This document shows positions 45,149-55,443 of a stretch of DNA of 64,000 nucleotides, one piece after another (position 1 is the first letter of the stretch; each line of letters starts with the position of its first letter). Below the pieces are notes generated by a model, which did no database searches, had not been told where the DNA came from, and was given only the letters and a program-made list of their open reading frames with translations. The DNA comes from Ectocarpus siliculosus (Eukaryota; Sar; Phaeophyceae; Ectocarpales; Ectocarpaceae). A program made the position numbers and the translations under genes. The stretch spans positions 3,940,163 through 4,004,162 of the forward strand of contig FN649750.1 in NCBI GenBank assembly GCA_000310025.1, read 5' to 3'.

Positions 45149-46251
45149 AAGAAGATGAAAAAAGAAGAAGAAGGTGATGCGCTAGATTCGCGTCTTCGTC
45201 TAGAAGGACTTACACGTCAGGCTTCAACTCTTGGTGCACGTTTCGGAGGCTGACGGAGAAGCCCAAGTTCCTAGGGCAACGTGCCAGGGACCTTCATGTG
45301 TGGGAGTTGATAGACTTCGTAGCCTGGTGTTTCGAGTCTGAGGGTAATTTAGCGAGTACAATATCCGGAAAACTCACGGCTGTGCAACATTTTCATAGGC
45401 TGGAAGCTTCTGTCGAGCTAGACTTGTCGTCTCCGATGTTGAAATGTGCGCTAAGGGGGATTGCGAGGAACCACGTGGCTATGGGGACGGTACGCCGTGT
45501 GCGCCTGCCTGTGTCTTGGCGTATGCTGCTGGACGGGGAAAGCGCAAGGCAGAACTGGGGGGAAGGGGGCAGAGTGATGTGGCTGTGTCTGTGCTTGTCC
45601 TATCTCTTCATCACACGGTCTGATGAGGTGTTCGCGAATGACGCGGGCAGGGTGCATGAGGCACACCGTCTGACGAGGGCGGACAAATAATTGTTTGCCG
45701 ACGGGACGCAACTAGACTTTAATCACTATCGTAGAGCAGACCGTGTCGAGATGAGGTTTAGAGGGCACAAGGCCGATCAAGAGCAGAAAAGCAACATACG
45801 GGTTCGTACGCGAGACGAAGTCACCGGACCGCAGTCAGGTGTGAGAGCACGCGGCGGCGCGGTGGCTCTTGTGGTGGAGCTGTTATCGTGTCATGCGACG
45901 TTGCCTGACTCCGCACCGTTGGCTTCGTACCGTAGTGGAAGAGCAGTGAGAGTAGTGAGGTAAAGTGCTGCCCTCCGTGCAGTCAGAGAAGTGGTAGCGA
46001 AGTCGGGGCGTAACCCCCAGGAGTACGCGTTGCACTCGTTGCGAATTGGAGGCGCGACGGCTCTTGCATCGGGCGGAGACATCGCAGAACGAGTGATTCA
46101 GAGAGAAGGGAAGTGGAGGTCGGATGCATACAAGCCGTATGCGCGAAACAATGTAGAGGATTCGCGGCGAGTGTCACGGAAACTTACAGACGGCAGCAGG
46201 ATAGTATCGAGACAGCCGGGGGAGGGGACCGTGTGGGGAACGGATAGTTGA
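45149..46251 (+). pseudogene. Tyrosine recombinase, copy 3 (longest, two premature stops)
   Basis: The open frame begins just after a GCTAG acceptor-like site. It includes an N-terminal SAM-like segment absent from the other copies (SSSRRTYTSGFNSWCTFRRL, QRARDLHVWELIDFV), then the whole catalytic region. A TAA at 45688-45690 and a second TAA at 45961-45963 replace sense codons seen in copies 1 and 2, and the frame continues after each. Box I Arg, HSLRIGGAT, GKWRSDAY and KPYAR are all present. Full length from the N-terminal block is about 366 codons. Confidence 0.85.
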
Positions 46252-46526
46252 CATATTCGGTAATCGTCCAGAAACTGACCTCGATGTGGGTGTTGTAGAA
46301 TGGTGTGTACCATTTGAGGACTTGGTCAGATTTGGGACTCCTGCGGTTGCAGTCGTATTCCCCCGGCTAGTATTCGTGGGGAGAGAGATGGATTTGTAAG
46401 AGTTGACGCCGGCCTTCGCAGCTAACGCGGCCGGAGAGGCGATGAGCGTTTCGTGCGTCTCTCTCCCCAACACGTAGCCTAAAAACCGAAGAAATAATGA
46501 AGCAATTCGAAAGAAAACAAAATAAA
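46252..46526 (+). repeat. B1 split direct repeat of YR element copy 3
   Basis: Homologous to 24419-24693, ends AATAAA at 46526. No A2/B2 follows, so the right end of this copy is lost or this is its terminus after recombination. Confidence 0.8.
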
Positions 46527-47150
46527 CCTCTCCCCAACGCTTGAAATGCGATACACAGCATCTCGTACAGGGCTGCCGGGCATGTATGTGTACTTCCTGT
46601 CGCTGTTCTGGTGCGAGGTCGTGTGCTGGGGTTGAGGGGGCAACACAGACACGCACACGCATGCATGCACGCACACTCAACGGCAGTGGGAGCGCGGTGA
46701 TCAGGGTGAAGCTGTCACGCAGCGTACCGCAAGAAACAGCAGTACCTGCGAACAGGGGAAGTTCGTTGGGTGACTGTCGTCCCACAGCCAATCACATGAA
46801 GCCGCCTTAAATCGGAATTAGATTCGCCTGCAGGAAGTTTCCAGGAAATTTTCTTATCTCAAAATCTGTTTCCTTATCTCAGCAAATTTGGAGCCCCAAA
46901 GCGAAGGATTTTTATTTCCTGCCGACGGAGAACTAGATTATTGGCATGCATTGGGTGCAAATGGAGTCAACTCGACACCCTCCACGAGACGCTGACACAC
47001 AACAACCATCTCCATCCATCCGTCTTGGCCGAGGCCGTTGTTTGGCGGGAATGCCACACACAGTGCGCCCATGGCTTCATGTCGGCGTAGGGCCCATGCT
47101 GGTCTTCTATCGGCGTCGACGAAACACTTTTCGGTAAACCCACCCTCCAT
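46527..47150. other. Unassigned sequence
   Basis: Between YR copy 3 and the copia element. Contains ACACGCACACGCATGCATGC low-complexity. No gene is supported. Confidence 0.4.
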
Positions 47151-47155
47151 GATAG

Positions 47156-47465
47156 TGTTAGGATGATCCGAACTGGGTGTAGCTTGTCGCAAGACGTGTG
47201 TTGAATAGGGTGTCGGCAACTCGGCGAACTCGCGCCAAGGAGGAAAGATGTGCTGGGTTTGTTGTATAGACTTCTTCTTCACATGAAAGACATGGACTCA
47301 CATGAACACATGAACACATGAACAGACATGAACACGCACGCGTGCACGCACCACCATGAGGGGGCGACGCAGTATACAACAGGGGTACCTTGCACACCCT
47401 GGAAATACATTCCACGTACCACACAATCCTATAACCACTTGGCATTGCTACAAGTATATCTATCA
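47156..47465 (-). repeat. 3' LTR of copia-type element (310 bp)
   Basis: Closely matches 50615-50924 with a few substitutions, so it is older than the insertion at 20345. Contains repeated ACATGAACAC words near 47300. Confidence 0.9.
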
Positions 47466-47747
47466 GCCCCCCTGCTTGTGACCATGCCATGTCTTTTTCG
47501 ATCCTCAAGAACTCCAAAACACAAGAAAATAAACTCAGAAACTCAACTCAACTCCAGAACAATAGCCTCACTGGCTAGACATCAATTCCCATCCCCGGTC
47601 GTATCAGATATACTTCTTCGAGCTTCAGTGAACTAATTGCCCCCCAGCCTAGAACACCATCCATTGAGAAAATCCATAGGCAAAAATGCAAAATGTTGCC
47701 ACCCTAGTTGTTTGATCACACACAAAATAAACCCAAACATCAAAGTA

Positions 47748-48629
47748 TTAATCCATACTCATTACGAAGTTACGATGAAACTCGAAATTTCCCACGTTAA
47801 GTGCCTTCGTGAGGAAGTCAGCATGTTGATACGCCGATTCCACGTGAAAAATCGAAATCTCCTTCCTGCATACCAAATCCCTGATAAAGTGGTGCCTTAC
47901 GTTGATGTGCTTCGAGTTACTGTTGCTAATCGGGTTCTGCGCCAACTGAATAGCCCCCTGGTTATCCTCGAACGCCGGAATACACGGCATACCCGCTTCT
48001 AGCAACATGAAACGCCATACTTACCTCAGAAACAACACTTCCTTCATCACATCCGCAAGAGAGACATACTCCGCCTCTATCGTGCTCAACGTAACGCACT
48101 TCTGCGTCCTCGAAAATCAAGAAATACATCCCCCCCCACACATCACCAACCCTCCTGACACAGACCTCCTATCGGCCTTACTTGCATAGTCTGCGTCTGC
48201 GAACACCTCCATGCTCAACCCTGCTACTCTACCCCTCCTGAATGTAATACCCAAGTCACTAGTCCTTACCACATACCCCAAAATACCAAGACCTGCTCTC
48301 CAATGAATTTCTTTGGAAGAAGCACACCACCGTGCTACCGCTCTCACTGCGTTCGCGATATCTGGCCTCGTTTGCGTTGCCAGCCACATCAATGATCCTA
48401 TCAGCTCACGAAAAGGCCTTGATACCACTTCTTCATCTTGGTCAAACTCTGAAAGCTTCAACCCTACAGGAAGAGGAATTTCCTTCCCGTACTCTACCCC
48501 AAACTCCATCCCCAACTCTTCAGCGTACGTCTGCTTCGAGGTCTTCAAAGTCCCTGCATCCCAATTTTCCAAGAATAAAATCTCCTCTACCACCTGCTCC
48601 CTCAGGTTGTGATCGCTGTTCACAACCAA
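47748..48629 (-). pseudogene. Copia RT C-terminus and RNase H with in-frame stops
   Basis: The minus-strand frame from 48629 reads FRELIGSLMWLATQTRPDIANAV, the conserved copia stretch joining RT to RNase H, then EVFADADYASKADRRSVSGG, TLSTIEAEYVSLADVMKE, CIPAFEDNQGAIQLAQNP, HIDVR-like HINVRHHFIRD and HADFLTKAL at the end. RNase H acidic residues are visible (D of ADADYA, E of IEAEY, D of EDNQGA). Two stops interrupt the same frame: TGA where Trp is expected at about 48117, and TAA near 48020. The 5' side is cut off by deletion. Confidence 0.9.
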
Positions 48630-48789
48630 ACATCCCGTGAAAACCTCGAAAATAAAATCCTACTCGTTCAGGCTCGACCTCGTACTCAAAAAGACCAAAC
48701 ACAAAGCCGAAGCAACACAAACCAAAGCCAAAACAATGAGAACACCAAATAAGAAAAGTCACACCATTTGTCACACGAAGTATTTTTTT

Positions 48790-49055
48790 CCGGCCCATCA
48801 ACCCCAGAGCTTTCATCCATCCCTCCCGCCACTGCTTCTTCCCCGCGGTAGCCACCCTCGCCTCTGCCGCGGCCACCCTTTTCTGCTGGCATCGCCGCGG
48901 CTCGGGCTTCATCAGGTGCCACGTATACGCCTGGGTGGGGTGGGTGCAGCTGTCTCTCCGGGGGGATTGACTCGGCAGTGCAGGGGAGATTGCGCATCCG
49001 AAAGGGAAAGGCACAGGCAAAATCAGTCACCCAAAGCGTCAATTTAGCACGTGGC
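48790..49055 (-). repeat. Internal segment shared with the non-autonomous LTR element
   Basis: Minus-strand sequence CCTGCACTGCCGAGTCAATCC through GGGTTGATGGGCCGG aligns with 22036-22245 on the plus strand, with small indels. A frame through it (RNLPCTAESIPPERQLHPPHP) resembles RDLPCTTAESILRERQMFFPH there. Possibly a captured host fragment or an ancestral element segment. Confidence 0.5.
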
Positions 49056-49689
49056 ACTGCTGGGGAGAATAGCTTGCAATACGCCCCCTGTTCTGCGCAG
49101 CAGTGATCGTTGTCTTTCGCATTCTGTACGACATCATGGTTACCTATCAAATCGAACGCCAATCTACGACTGAGGTTAATTACTCCTCTTTCGTAAAAGT
49201 GACACAACGATTCTTGCGATTTGTCTGACAAGGTTAATTATTCCTCGGTCACGCAAACGACAATGTTGGATCCATGTCAGAGCTTACACAGCTGTGTTTC
49301 TGATCAACAACCCAACACATCTTCTTCTTACTGGTGTGCAACCACTGCGCTGCTTTCGTGCATACAGTGTTCTGGTACGAAATGGAGATCATCTCCATGT
49401 ATTCCTGTCGGTTACATAGACCCCTGACCAAATTTCCAAGTGTATCCCCCTACAACTCCTACCGCTAGACATGCAACAGACTCCTGTTCGTAACACGCAA
49501 CTCATTGTCGGTAGAGGGTACAAAGATTCATGACGCCTTCGCATATCCTGTTATCGACGTGAACGCAAAAATAATGAGTCGGAGATCAATCTCTGTATTT
49601 TAACACATACGGGACAAAATATTCCCATCAACTTCAAAGCACTCAAGAAGGTAATGCAGCAGCTTGGTTAGGATTCGCTGATAATCTCA

Positions 49690-49850
49690 TTTAATCTTCA
49701 GTTTCTGTGGGTGACTGGCAACCTTACGTGGCGTAGTAGCCATACAACCTCGCAGTTTGTGGGTGACTGGCAACCTTACGTGACGCAATATCCATTTAAC
49801 CTCGCAGTTTTGTGTGGGTTACTGGCAACCTTACGTAGAATAGAAGGCCC
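49690..49850. repeat. Three-unit tandem repeat (about 54 bp)
   Basis: Three units of GTGGGTGACTGGCAACCTTACGT-type sequence ending CAACCTCGCA-like. The third is diverged. It lies inside the copia remnant. Confidence 0.85.
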
Positions 49851-50166
49851 TTTGATGGGGTCTACTGCTGTACCTCTCAGGAAAAACATGTGCAAGATGA
49901 TGACGCGTACGTATGCATAACTCAACAAGGTATGCTGTAGGTTTATCGGAGCACACCCAAACAAAATCGACGAAGACAAGCATGCAAGCACATACCAAAA
50001 CCACTTCAGACGTAAAACGGTGAGCAGATCATCACGTGCCTGAGCGGATCTACGACCTTAGTAGGCGCATGCTGATGGTGTTGCTGCTCAGCATCTCCAG
50101 TGTTATAACAACATTCGAAATTGGCTCTCAAAAACCTGTACTCCAACCTGGACATCGCCACTAGAA

Positions 50167-50541
50167 TCAAACACACCCGTAAATGGGGCTACATGTATTA
50201 CATACAGGACTGACACGGATGGTGTCCTTAGGGGGTAAGACTTCCCTGGTTTCCTCCCCCGGGGTGTTGGTCCTTCGCATTGCCCGCGCGAAGGACTCAA
50301 CGAGACGGTCCTCCAACCATCGTGGCTGGTCTTCAGGTTGCGGGTCTAACGCTGTTCCAGCCGGCCGAGCATGCCGGGGATCGCCTCCATCGGGGGGCTT
50401 GTCCACGCTCTCTGATGCGGGACGCTTCTCTTCGGTAAACTTGATTTTTTCTTGTACTCCCTTCTCCACTTCCTCTTTGATGTGCGCCGATAATGCTTGG
50501 CGGTCCTCTTCAGTTAAGTTGCTGAGGTCGAGGGCTTCCAT
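50167..50541 (-). CDS. Gag-like N-terminal ORF of copia-type element
   Basis: 124 codons starting MEALDLSNLTEEDRQALSAH, 74 bp downstream of the 5' LTR. An acidic coiled-coil-like start, a Pro/Asp/Gly linker, then LEDRLVESFARAMRR. Related to the frame at 33425. Probably truncated by internal deletion. Confidence 0.6.
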   Translation of the reverse strand: MEALDLSNLTEEDRQALSAHIKEEVEKGVQEKIKFTEEKRPASESVDKPPDGGDPRHARPAGTALDPQPEDQPRWLEDRLVESFARAMRRTNTPGEETREVLPPKDTIRVSPVCNTCSPIYGCV

Positions 50542-50614
50542 GATCTATTTCTCTAGCCGAACCCTTTTATAGCTAACCTCACCTCGGGATCGCGTGTGAT
50601 ATCACATGCTAGCG

Positions 50615-50924
50615 TGTTTGGATGATCCGAACTGGGGGTAGCTTGTCGCAAGACGTGTGTTGAATAGGGTGTCGGCAACTCGGCGAACTCGCGCCAAGGA
50701 GGAAAGATGTGCTGGGTTTGTTGTATAGACTTCTTCTTCACATGAAAAACATGGACTCACATGAACACATGAACACATGGACAGACATGAACACGCACGC
50801 GTGCACGCACCACCATGAGGGGGCGACGCAGTATACAACAGGGGTACCTTGCACACCCTGGAAATACATTCCACGTACCACACAATCCTACAACCACTTG
50901 GCATTGCTACAAGTATATCTATCA
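50615..50924 (-). repeat. 5' LTR of copia-type element (310 bp)
   Basis: Direct repeat of 47156-47465; begins TGATAGATATACTTG on the minus strand and ends CATCCAAACA. Confidence 0.9.
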
Positions 50925-51184
50925 GATAGTATGAATATTCGTACAATAATACGCTTGGGGGCACAAAAGCGCCGTCTGCTTCACGTATTCCCCCAGGGTT
51001 TGTGCGTGCACCCTTTCTTCACGAGGGCCGAGGTTCGATCCCAAGCATCCTCGATTTCCTTCTCTTTCTTTCAATTCTGTAAAGAGAGATTACCCTCACG
51101 CCTTTGGGCATTAGTGCCTGTAACCAAAAGGTTTGGCCAGCCATGAAAAGATCATGTCCAAACCGTACTTCCCTGTAATTTTGC

Positions 51185-51330
51185 CCACGATGGGTTGCAC
51201 ATGTTGGACAGCCCATGTCGGGCATTGTAGGGTTGCCCGTGGGCATGACCATGGGCGGCCCGTCGTGGGCAAAAATACAGCCGATGGAGCGCTCACCATG
51301 AGCTGCCCATGGGCTGTCCATTGGCGGGAC
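51185..51330. repeat. GCCCATGGGC-type palindromic array
   Basis: Repeated GCCCATG, CCATGGGC, CCCGTGGGC and CAGCCCATG words on both strands with CATG or CGTG centres. A GC-richer relative of the arrays at 27.3-29.0 kb. Confidence 0.75.
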
Positions 51331-51414
51331 ATCGAAACCCCCGAAAGTGTGCGAAACCCATAGCAGGGGGGCAGGCGCGCGTCAACATGAATAAAGAAAT
51401 GGAAACGTGATCCA

Positions 51415-51590
51415 GTGGACGTCCGAATACCTACCCGTCCGTGAACATGTCCGTGGACGTGTCCGTGGACGTTTCCAGGAAAATGCCCACGGACATCCTT
51501 GGACGTCCACGGACGTACCTCGGACGTGTCCATGGACGGCCATGGACGTGGCCACGGACGTCCACGGACATGTCCATAAAATGGTCAAAA
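51415..51590. repeat. GTCCACGGAC-type palindromic array
   Basis: Tandem GTCCGTGGACGT, GTCCATGGAC and CCACGGACGTCC words; reverse-palindromic about every 12-18 bp. Open frames encode His/Gly/Trp-rich repeats on both strands and are artefacts. Confidence 0.82.
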
Positions 51591-51689
51591 TAGTGTACAT
51601 CACTCATTCCTTCTGCCTCTCCGGCTGGTGTTTATCCTAGTAGGCTAGCCTATTAACAGGCTACCACAGATCAACGCTCGTTGAGGGTG

Positions 51690-51960
51690 CACTCAAAAAG
51701 CAGGTACAGGGCGGAAGGCGTAAAGCGCGCGCAATCAGCATTAGGGGATTCATATGCTGCTGCTGCTGGGTACGGTACGCTGTGCGGTGTATCGCGGTGT
51801 TGGAGGGAGATCGGCTTCTTGCAATGCAGCTGCTTGACTGTTAGTGCGCACATGTCGCGTGTGGATCCGCTTTTCTATTTGCACCTATAGGCTGACTTGC
51901 ATGACATCAGGATTTCCCTCAGAACCGATGACACCAACGTTGTGATCGTCTCCGGCGTCG
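51690..51960 (+). pseudogene. Degenerate paralogue of the secreted-protein gene (intron and exon 2 part)
   Basis: Aligns with about 19630-19860: the GGGCGGAAGGC block, the TATTGCGGTG region, GTGTGGATCCGCT, and an acceptor GACATCAG followed by GATTTCCCTCAGAACC, comparable to exon 2 of the 19.3-kb gene. Confidence 0.45.
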
Positions 51961-51966
51961 GGCCCA

Positions 51967-52318
51967 TCACTCGGCCGCAGCATCGCGTGGGGGTTCGCCC
52001 GTAGCCCTGGCGAACGAAATCAGGTCGCCCTCACGGCTGCCGAATATCCGGGAGCAAATGCTGGGGCTCGGCTGGGTGCCGGACAGTACCCCCCCCACCT
52101 TCAGCGAACATGTTGGGTGGACCTTCATGTTGGCAATAGGGGCCGATTCGTCATCGTCTTCCGTCTCTTCTGCGCCGCCGGGACCACTGCCGCTTCTGCC
52201 GCCCAAGTCTTTGGTGTTTGGGCTGGCCATGTAAAGATCATCTGGGAATGACTCCTTGTTTGTGCACCGCTCGCTTTCAAAACAGTCGTCAGACCACCTC
52301 GGGGGGGTGGTTCCGGCA
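51967..52318 (-). CDS. Possible terminal exon, acidic protein, unrecognised
   Basis: The minus-strand frame follows the acceptor TCCGTCCCTATAG and ends at a TGA (51967). It is Ser/Gly/Glu/Asp-rich (GPGGAEETEDDDESAP) with several Cys. The intron end before it resembles the CTACTAGTCGAACATTTCGCC sequence in front of the degenerate exon modules at 52.68 and 53.80 kb, so it may belong to the same gene family. No function assigned. Confidence 0.3.
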
Positions 52319-52614
52319 CCTATAGGGACGGAAGAAAACAAAGGAAAAAACGTTCAACTAGTAGAAAAACAAGGTTTTCCGAATTGTTTTCCATCACGGC
52401 CGCCAGTGACAAAACCATACCCGTCCCACACCTAAATGCCGAGCAGCTTGGAAGCACCCACCACGTCGCTGATCAGGCGTCAATTCGCCAAACCGCAACG
52501 GTCACCACCCTATCGCCCACCAGTGTCATCACTAGCAACGGTAACAGCAACGGCGGCGACCTCTCTTCATCCCCTCCAGGGCGAGGAGGGACGGGTACGG
52601 TACTGTCACTGGCG

Positions 52615-52880
52615 GCAAACCTTGTTCTGCTACTAGTCGAACATTTCGCCCGTTGTTCCCTTCCGTCCCTGTCACAGACCTCTCCGTGCTTTCGCAGCCT
52701 CTACTGGTACGTCTTCTACCGTAACGGGCGAGAACACCACATCCCGAAGGCTGAACCGGATGACTTCTTGCTGTTGGACACCAGAGCCAACGGGTGTTGT
52801 TGGCCAAAATCGACGCTGAGCTCCGCGCCAGGACTGGCCTGGGTGAGACCGAGAAGGAACCCGCGCCCCCTAATGTACCG
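52615..52880 (+). pseudogene. Degenerate exon module M, copy 1
   Basis: Intron-like end (GCTACTAGTCGAACATTTCG...CACAG) then a frame SLYWYVFYRNGREHH, PKAEPDDFLLLDT. A 1-bp deletion shared with copy 2 shifts the remainder, which in the +1 frame reads VLLAKIDAELRARTGLGETEK. Unknown protein. Confidence 0.5.
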
Positions 52881-53735
52881 CCGCAAGAAACTCAGGCATG
52901 CGTGCTTGAATAAATGAATATTGGTATGCGCTCAGCAGTCGAAATTGGAAGTAGTTCCATTGTTGAGACTGTAGTCTGCGTTTTGTCGTACGTCAGTGCA
53001 GGTAATCACTTGTGCGTGCAAGTCAATACTTGATGTGCATACGTGACACAAGTTCGAGAGCATGGTGTTGATGTAATCTTTCCAGAAACGTATTCTGAAC
53101 ACGTGTGATTGGTCGACGTTGTCGGATAGGTGTGATTCCATGATTTTCGAGGATGAGCGCGTACTCGCCCCGTCCTCTCACTCTGCTTCTTTGGGGGCTC
53201 TCCAACCGTCTGCTTCTCTGGAGAGATCCACCTCTGTGGCTTCACTCTGTTTCTCTACATTCTCTCTGGCCTCCACTGATCAAGTAACTACATTGCCACC
53301 AACCCACCTTCTTCTCTTTCGGACTTCCTGGAAAGCCTCTCGTACTATGAGTCCAGCGGCACAACAAGTAAGTTGGTACGCCGCGCTGCAGCTGCACAGG
53401 GCACGAACAGGCTCACACGCAGCACTTGAGTTTTTCCTTTGACCTGTGACTATAAGATTGCACAATCGGGTGCTGCGCCTATCCATCTACATCAATGGTC
53501 ATTCCTGCATAGAGTTTGTTTTGCTCGCGCGATACACTGCGGAGAGAGCACGCACCAACTCAAGGACAAATTACGACACACGTTTCGACGAAATTCTACA
53601 TCACCTTTTCGAGAACCGACACGGGACAATCATCAACATCCACAAGCCTACATCCCCAAGAGTGGGTGGTCTGCATTGACGTGTGGGGCGGGTACGGTCT
53701 GTCACTGGCGGCCGTGGCAAGAAACGAAACGAAAA

Positions 53736-54170
53736 ACCTTGGTTCTTCTACTAGTCGAACATTTCGCCCGTTGTTCCCTTCCGTCCCTGTCACAGGCCTC
53801 TCTGTGCTTCCGCAGCCTCCACCGGTACGTCTCTTACCGTAACGGGCGAGAACACCAGAACCCGAAGGCTGAACCGGATGACTTCTTGCTGTTGGACACC
53901 AGAGCCAACGGGTGTTGTTGGCCAAAATCCACGCTGAGCTCTGCGCCAGGACTGGCCTGGGTGAGACCGAGAAGGAACCCGCGCCCCCCACCGCCACGCG
54001 TCCTGCCCAGGTCCAAACTTTGGAGGATGAAGACAAGAGCACCGCTTCATCAGCCGCTGGCCTCAGCGGCAGCACCTGAGTGCCAAAGGTCACTGCCACC
54101 ACCACGATGACCCTGTGGGGCACGACACCACGATCCCAGTTGCGAGTGACGGTGGCTACCTTGGTGACTC
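53736..54170 (+). pseudogene. Degenerate exon module M, copy 2 (left arm of inverted repeat)
   Basis: Same intron-end and exon as copy 1, including the shared frameshift, then continuing to EDEDKSTASSAAGLSGST. Pairs with copy 3 across a centre near 54170. Confidence 0.5.
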
Positions 54171-54175
54171 GCAAC

Positions 54176-54600
54176 GGTGATCGTGGTGTCGTGCGCTACA
54201 GGGTCATCGTGGTGGTGGCAGTGACCTCTGGCACCTACTGAGGTGCTGCCACTGAGGCCAGCGGCTGATGAAGCGGAGCTCTTGTCTTCATCCTCCTGGG
54301 TTAGGACCTTGGCAGGAAGTGTGACGGTGAGGGGCGCGGGTTCCTTCTCGGCCTCACCCAGGCCAGCCCTGGCTCGGAGCTCAGCGTGGATTTTGGCCAA
54401 CACCTCCCGTTTGGTTGTGGTGTCCAGCAGCAAGAAGTCACCCGGTTCGGTCCCCTTGATCTGGTGTTTTCGATTGTAGAAGACACACCAGTGCAGTCAG
54501 CGGAAGGGCAGAGAGGTGTGCGGCAAGGACGGAGGGAACAGCGCGTGGAAATTTCAGATAGGAGAACAAGGTTTGCCATTTCGTTTTTCGTCGTCGTAGT
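54176..54600 (-). pseudogene. Degenerate exon module M, copy 3 (right arm of inverted repeat)
   Basis: The minus-strand frame from about 54480 reads VFYNRKHQIKGTEPGDFLLL, REVLAKIHAELRARAGLGEA and EDEDKSSASSAAGLSGSTS without the frameshift of copies 1 and 2, but a TGA replaces a Ser codon upstream of HWCVFY. It continues through the palindrome centre into noise. Confidence 0.5.
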
Positions 54601-55010
54601 AGGCACCTGGGGGAAAGGTGGGGAAATAGAACAATGAAGGGGGCAGGTGGTAATGTGTCTGCGCTCGTTGCTCTGCGCAACGGGGGCAGAGGTAGCGTGT
54701 TATCCAAGAGCCAAGACGACTTTCTTTCTCGGCTCCTTCTGCAAAGAGCGGCAACGAGACACACCGGAAACGACGACAACTGTACACGAGGTCAGGGGGA
54801 CGAGTCATTACTGACGGCCAGCGTGTACTATTCTGATGGCTTGGGGTAGAGAAAGGAAGGGGATCACACGTGTGTACTCTGTTCGGCTTTCTCACGAAGA
54901 AGGCGTGGGTCGACTTGTGCCCCAATCTCCAAACATCTTTGACGGTATATTCGGGTCGGGTATGTATGCACAGAACCAAATACGATCTTCCCCCAACCCA
55001 CCGACAGTTT

Positions 55011-55340
55011 TTAACATATGGCGGTGTCGGCAGAGGTTTCATCCCTAATATATACCTCGTTGGCGGTAGGGATCTTGGAGACTACCATCGAATGCTCGGT
55101 GAACCTAACCATGGTGCTTTTCGACTGGAACAATCCCTGAGCACCCTCCCGAACGATGGCGTGCTTGTCCTCCTGCGTGAACATAGGCGGATCGATGGGG
55201 CGTTGGGATTTGTCGACAACAGGAACGCGTCCGGAAGTACGTACGAATGAACCCACCATCAATATTGTACGGCAGTATGGAATCAATCGTGTCCACTTGC
55301 ATCCAAGACCAGGAATTCCAAATGCCCTCTGTGCCCACAC
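55011..55340 (-). CDS. Unrecognised minus-strand ORF, 109 aa
   Basis: Reads FVRTSGRVPVVDKSQRPIDP, then TQEDKHAIVREGAQGLFQSK and a Val/Ser-rich end. Codon choice looks coding, and a CTCGTAG acceptor-like site precedes it (about 55349). It could be a downstream exon of the small gene at 55444-55813, although the phase does not join cleanly. Confidence 0.28.
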   Translation of the reverse strand: MWAQRAFGIPGLGCKWTRLIPYCRTILMVGSFVRTSGRVPVVDKSQRPIDPPMFTQEDKHAIVREGAQGLFQSKSTMVRFTEHSMVVSKIPTANEVYIRDETSADTAIC

Positions 55341-55443
55341 GGTCTACGAGTAATGACAACACCCGAACGCACGTTTTGAAACTTCGGTGTTTCGGACGTG
55401 TCCCCGAAGCGTCTTCTTTCTCCACAAAAGAAGCACACAGATA

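Larger units (their letters stand above)
47151..50929 (-). mobile_element. Degenerate copia-type LTR retrotransposon (47156-50924) with GATAG target-site duplication
   Basis: 310-bp direct repeats at 47156-47465 and 50615-50924 read TGATAGATATACTTG...AACA on the minus strand. GATAG flanks both ends (47151-47155, 50925-50929). Going downstream on the minus strand from the 5' LTR (50615) there is CGCTAGCATGTGATATCAC, a Gag-like frame at 50541, and finally a copia RT/RNase H 3' end (48629-47748). GCAGGGGGGC precedes the 3' LTR. Total 3769 bp is shorter than a full copia element (about 5 kb), so protease, integrase and most of RT are deleted. The order RT then RNase H at the 3' end is the copia arrangement. 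Confidence 0.88.

Noticed and set aside
50945-51065. A tRNA gene suggested by GGTTCGATCCC with an upstream CCCTT...GAGGG stem-loop
   Set aside because: The T-stem does not pair, position 33 of the loop is not T, and there is no D-arm or acceptor stem.
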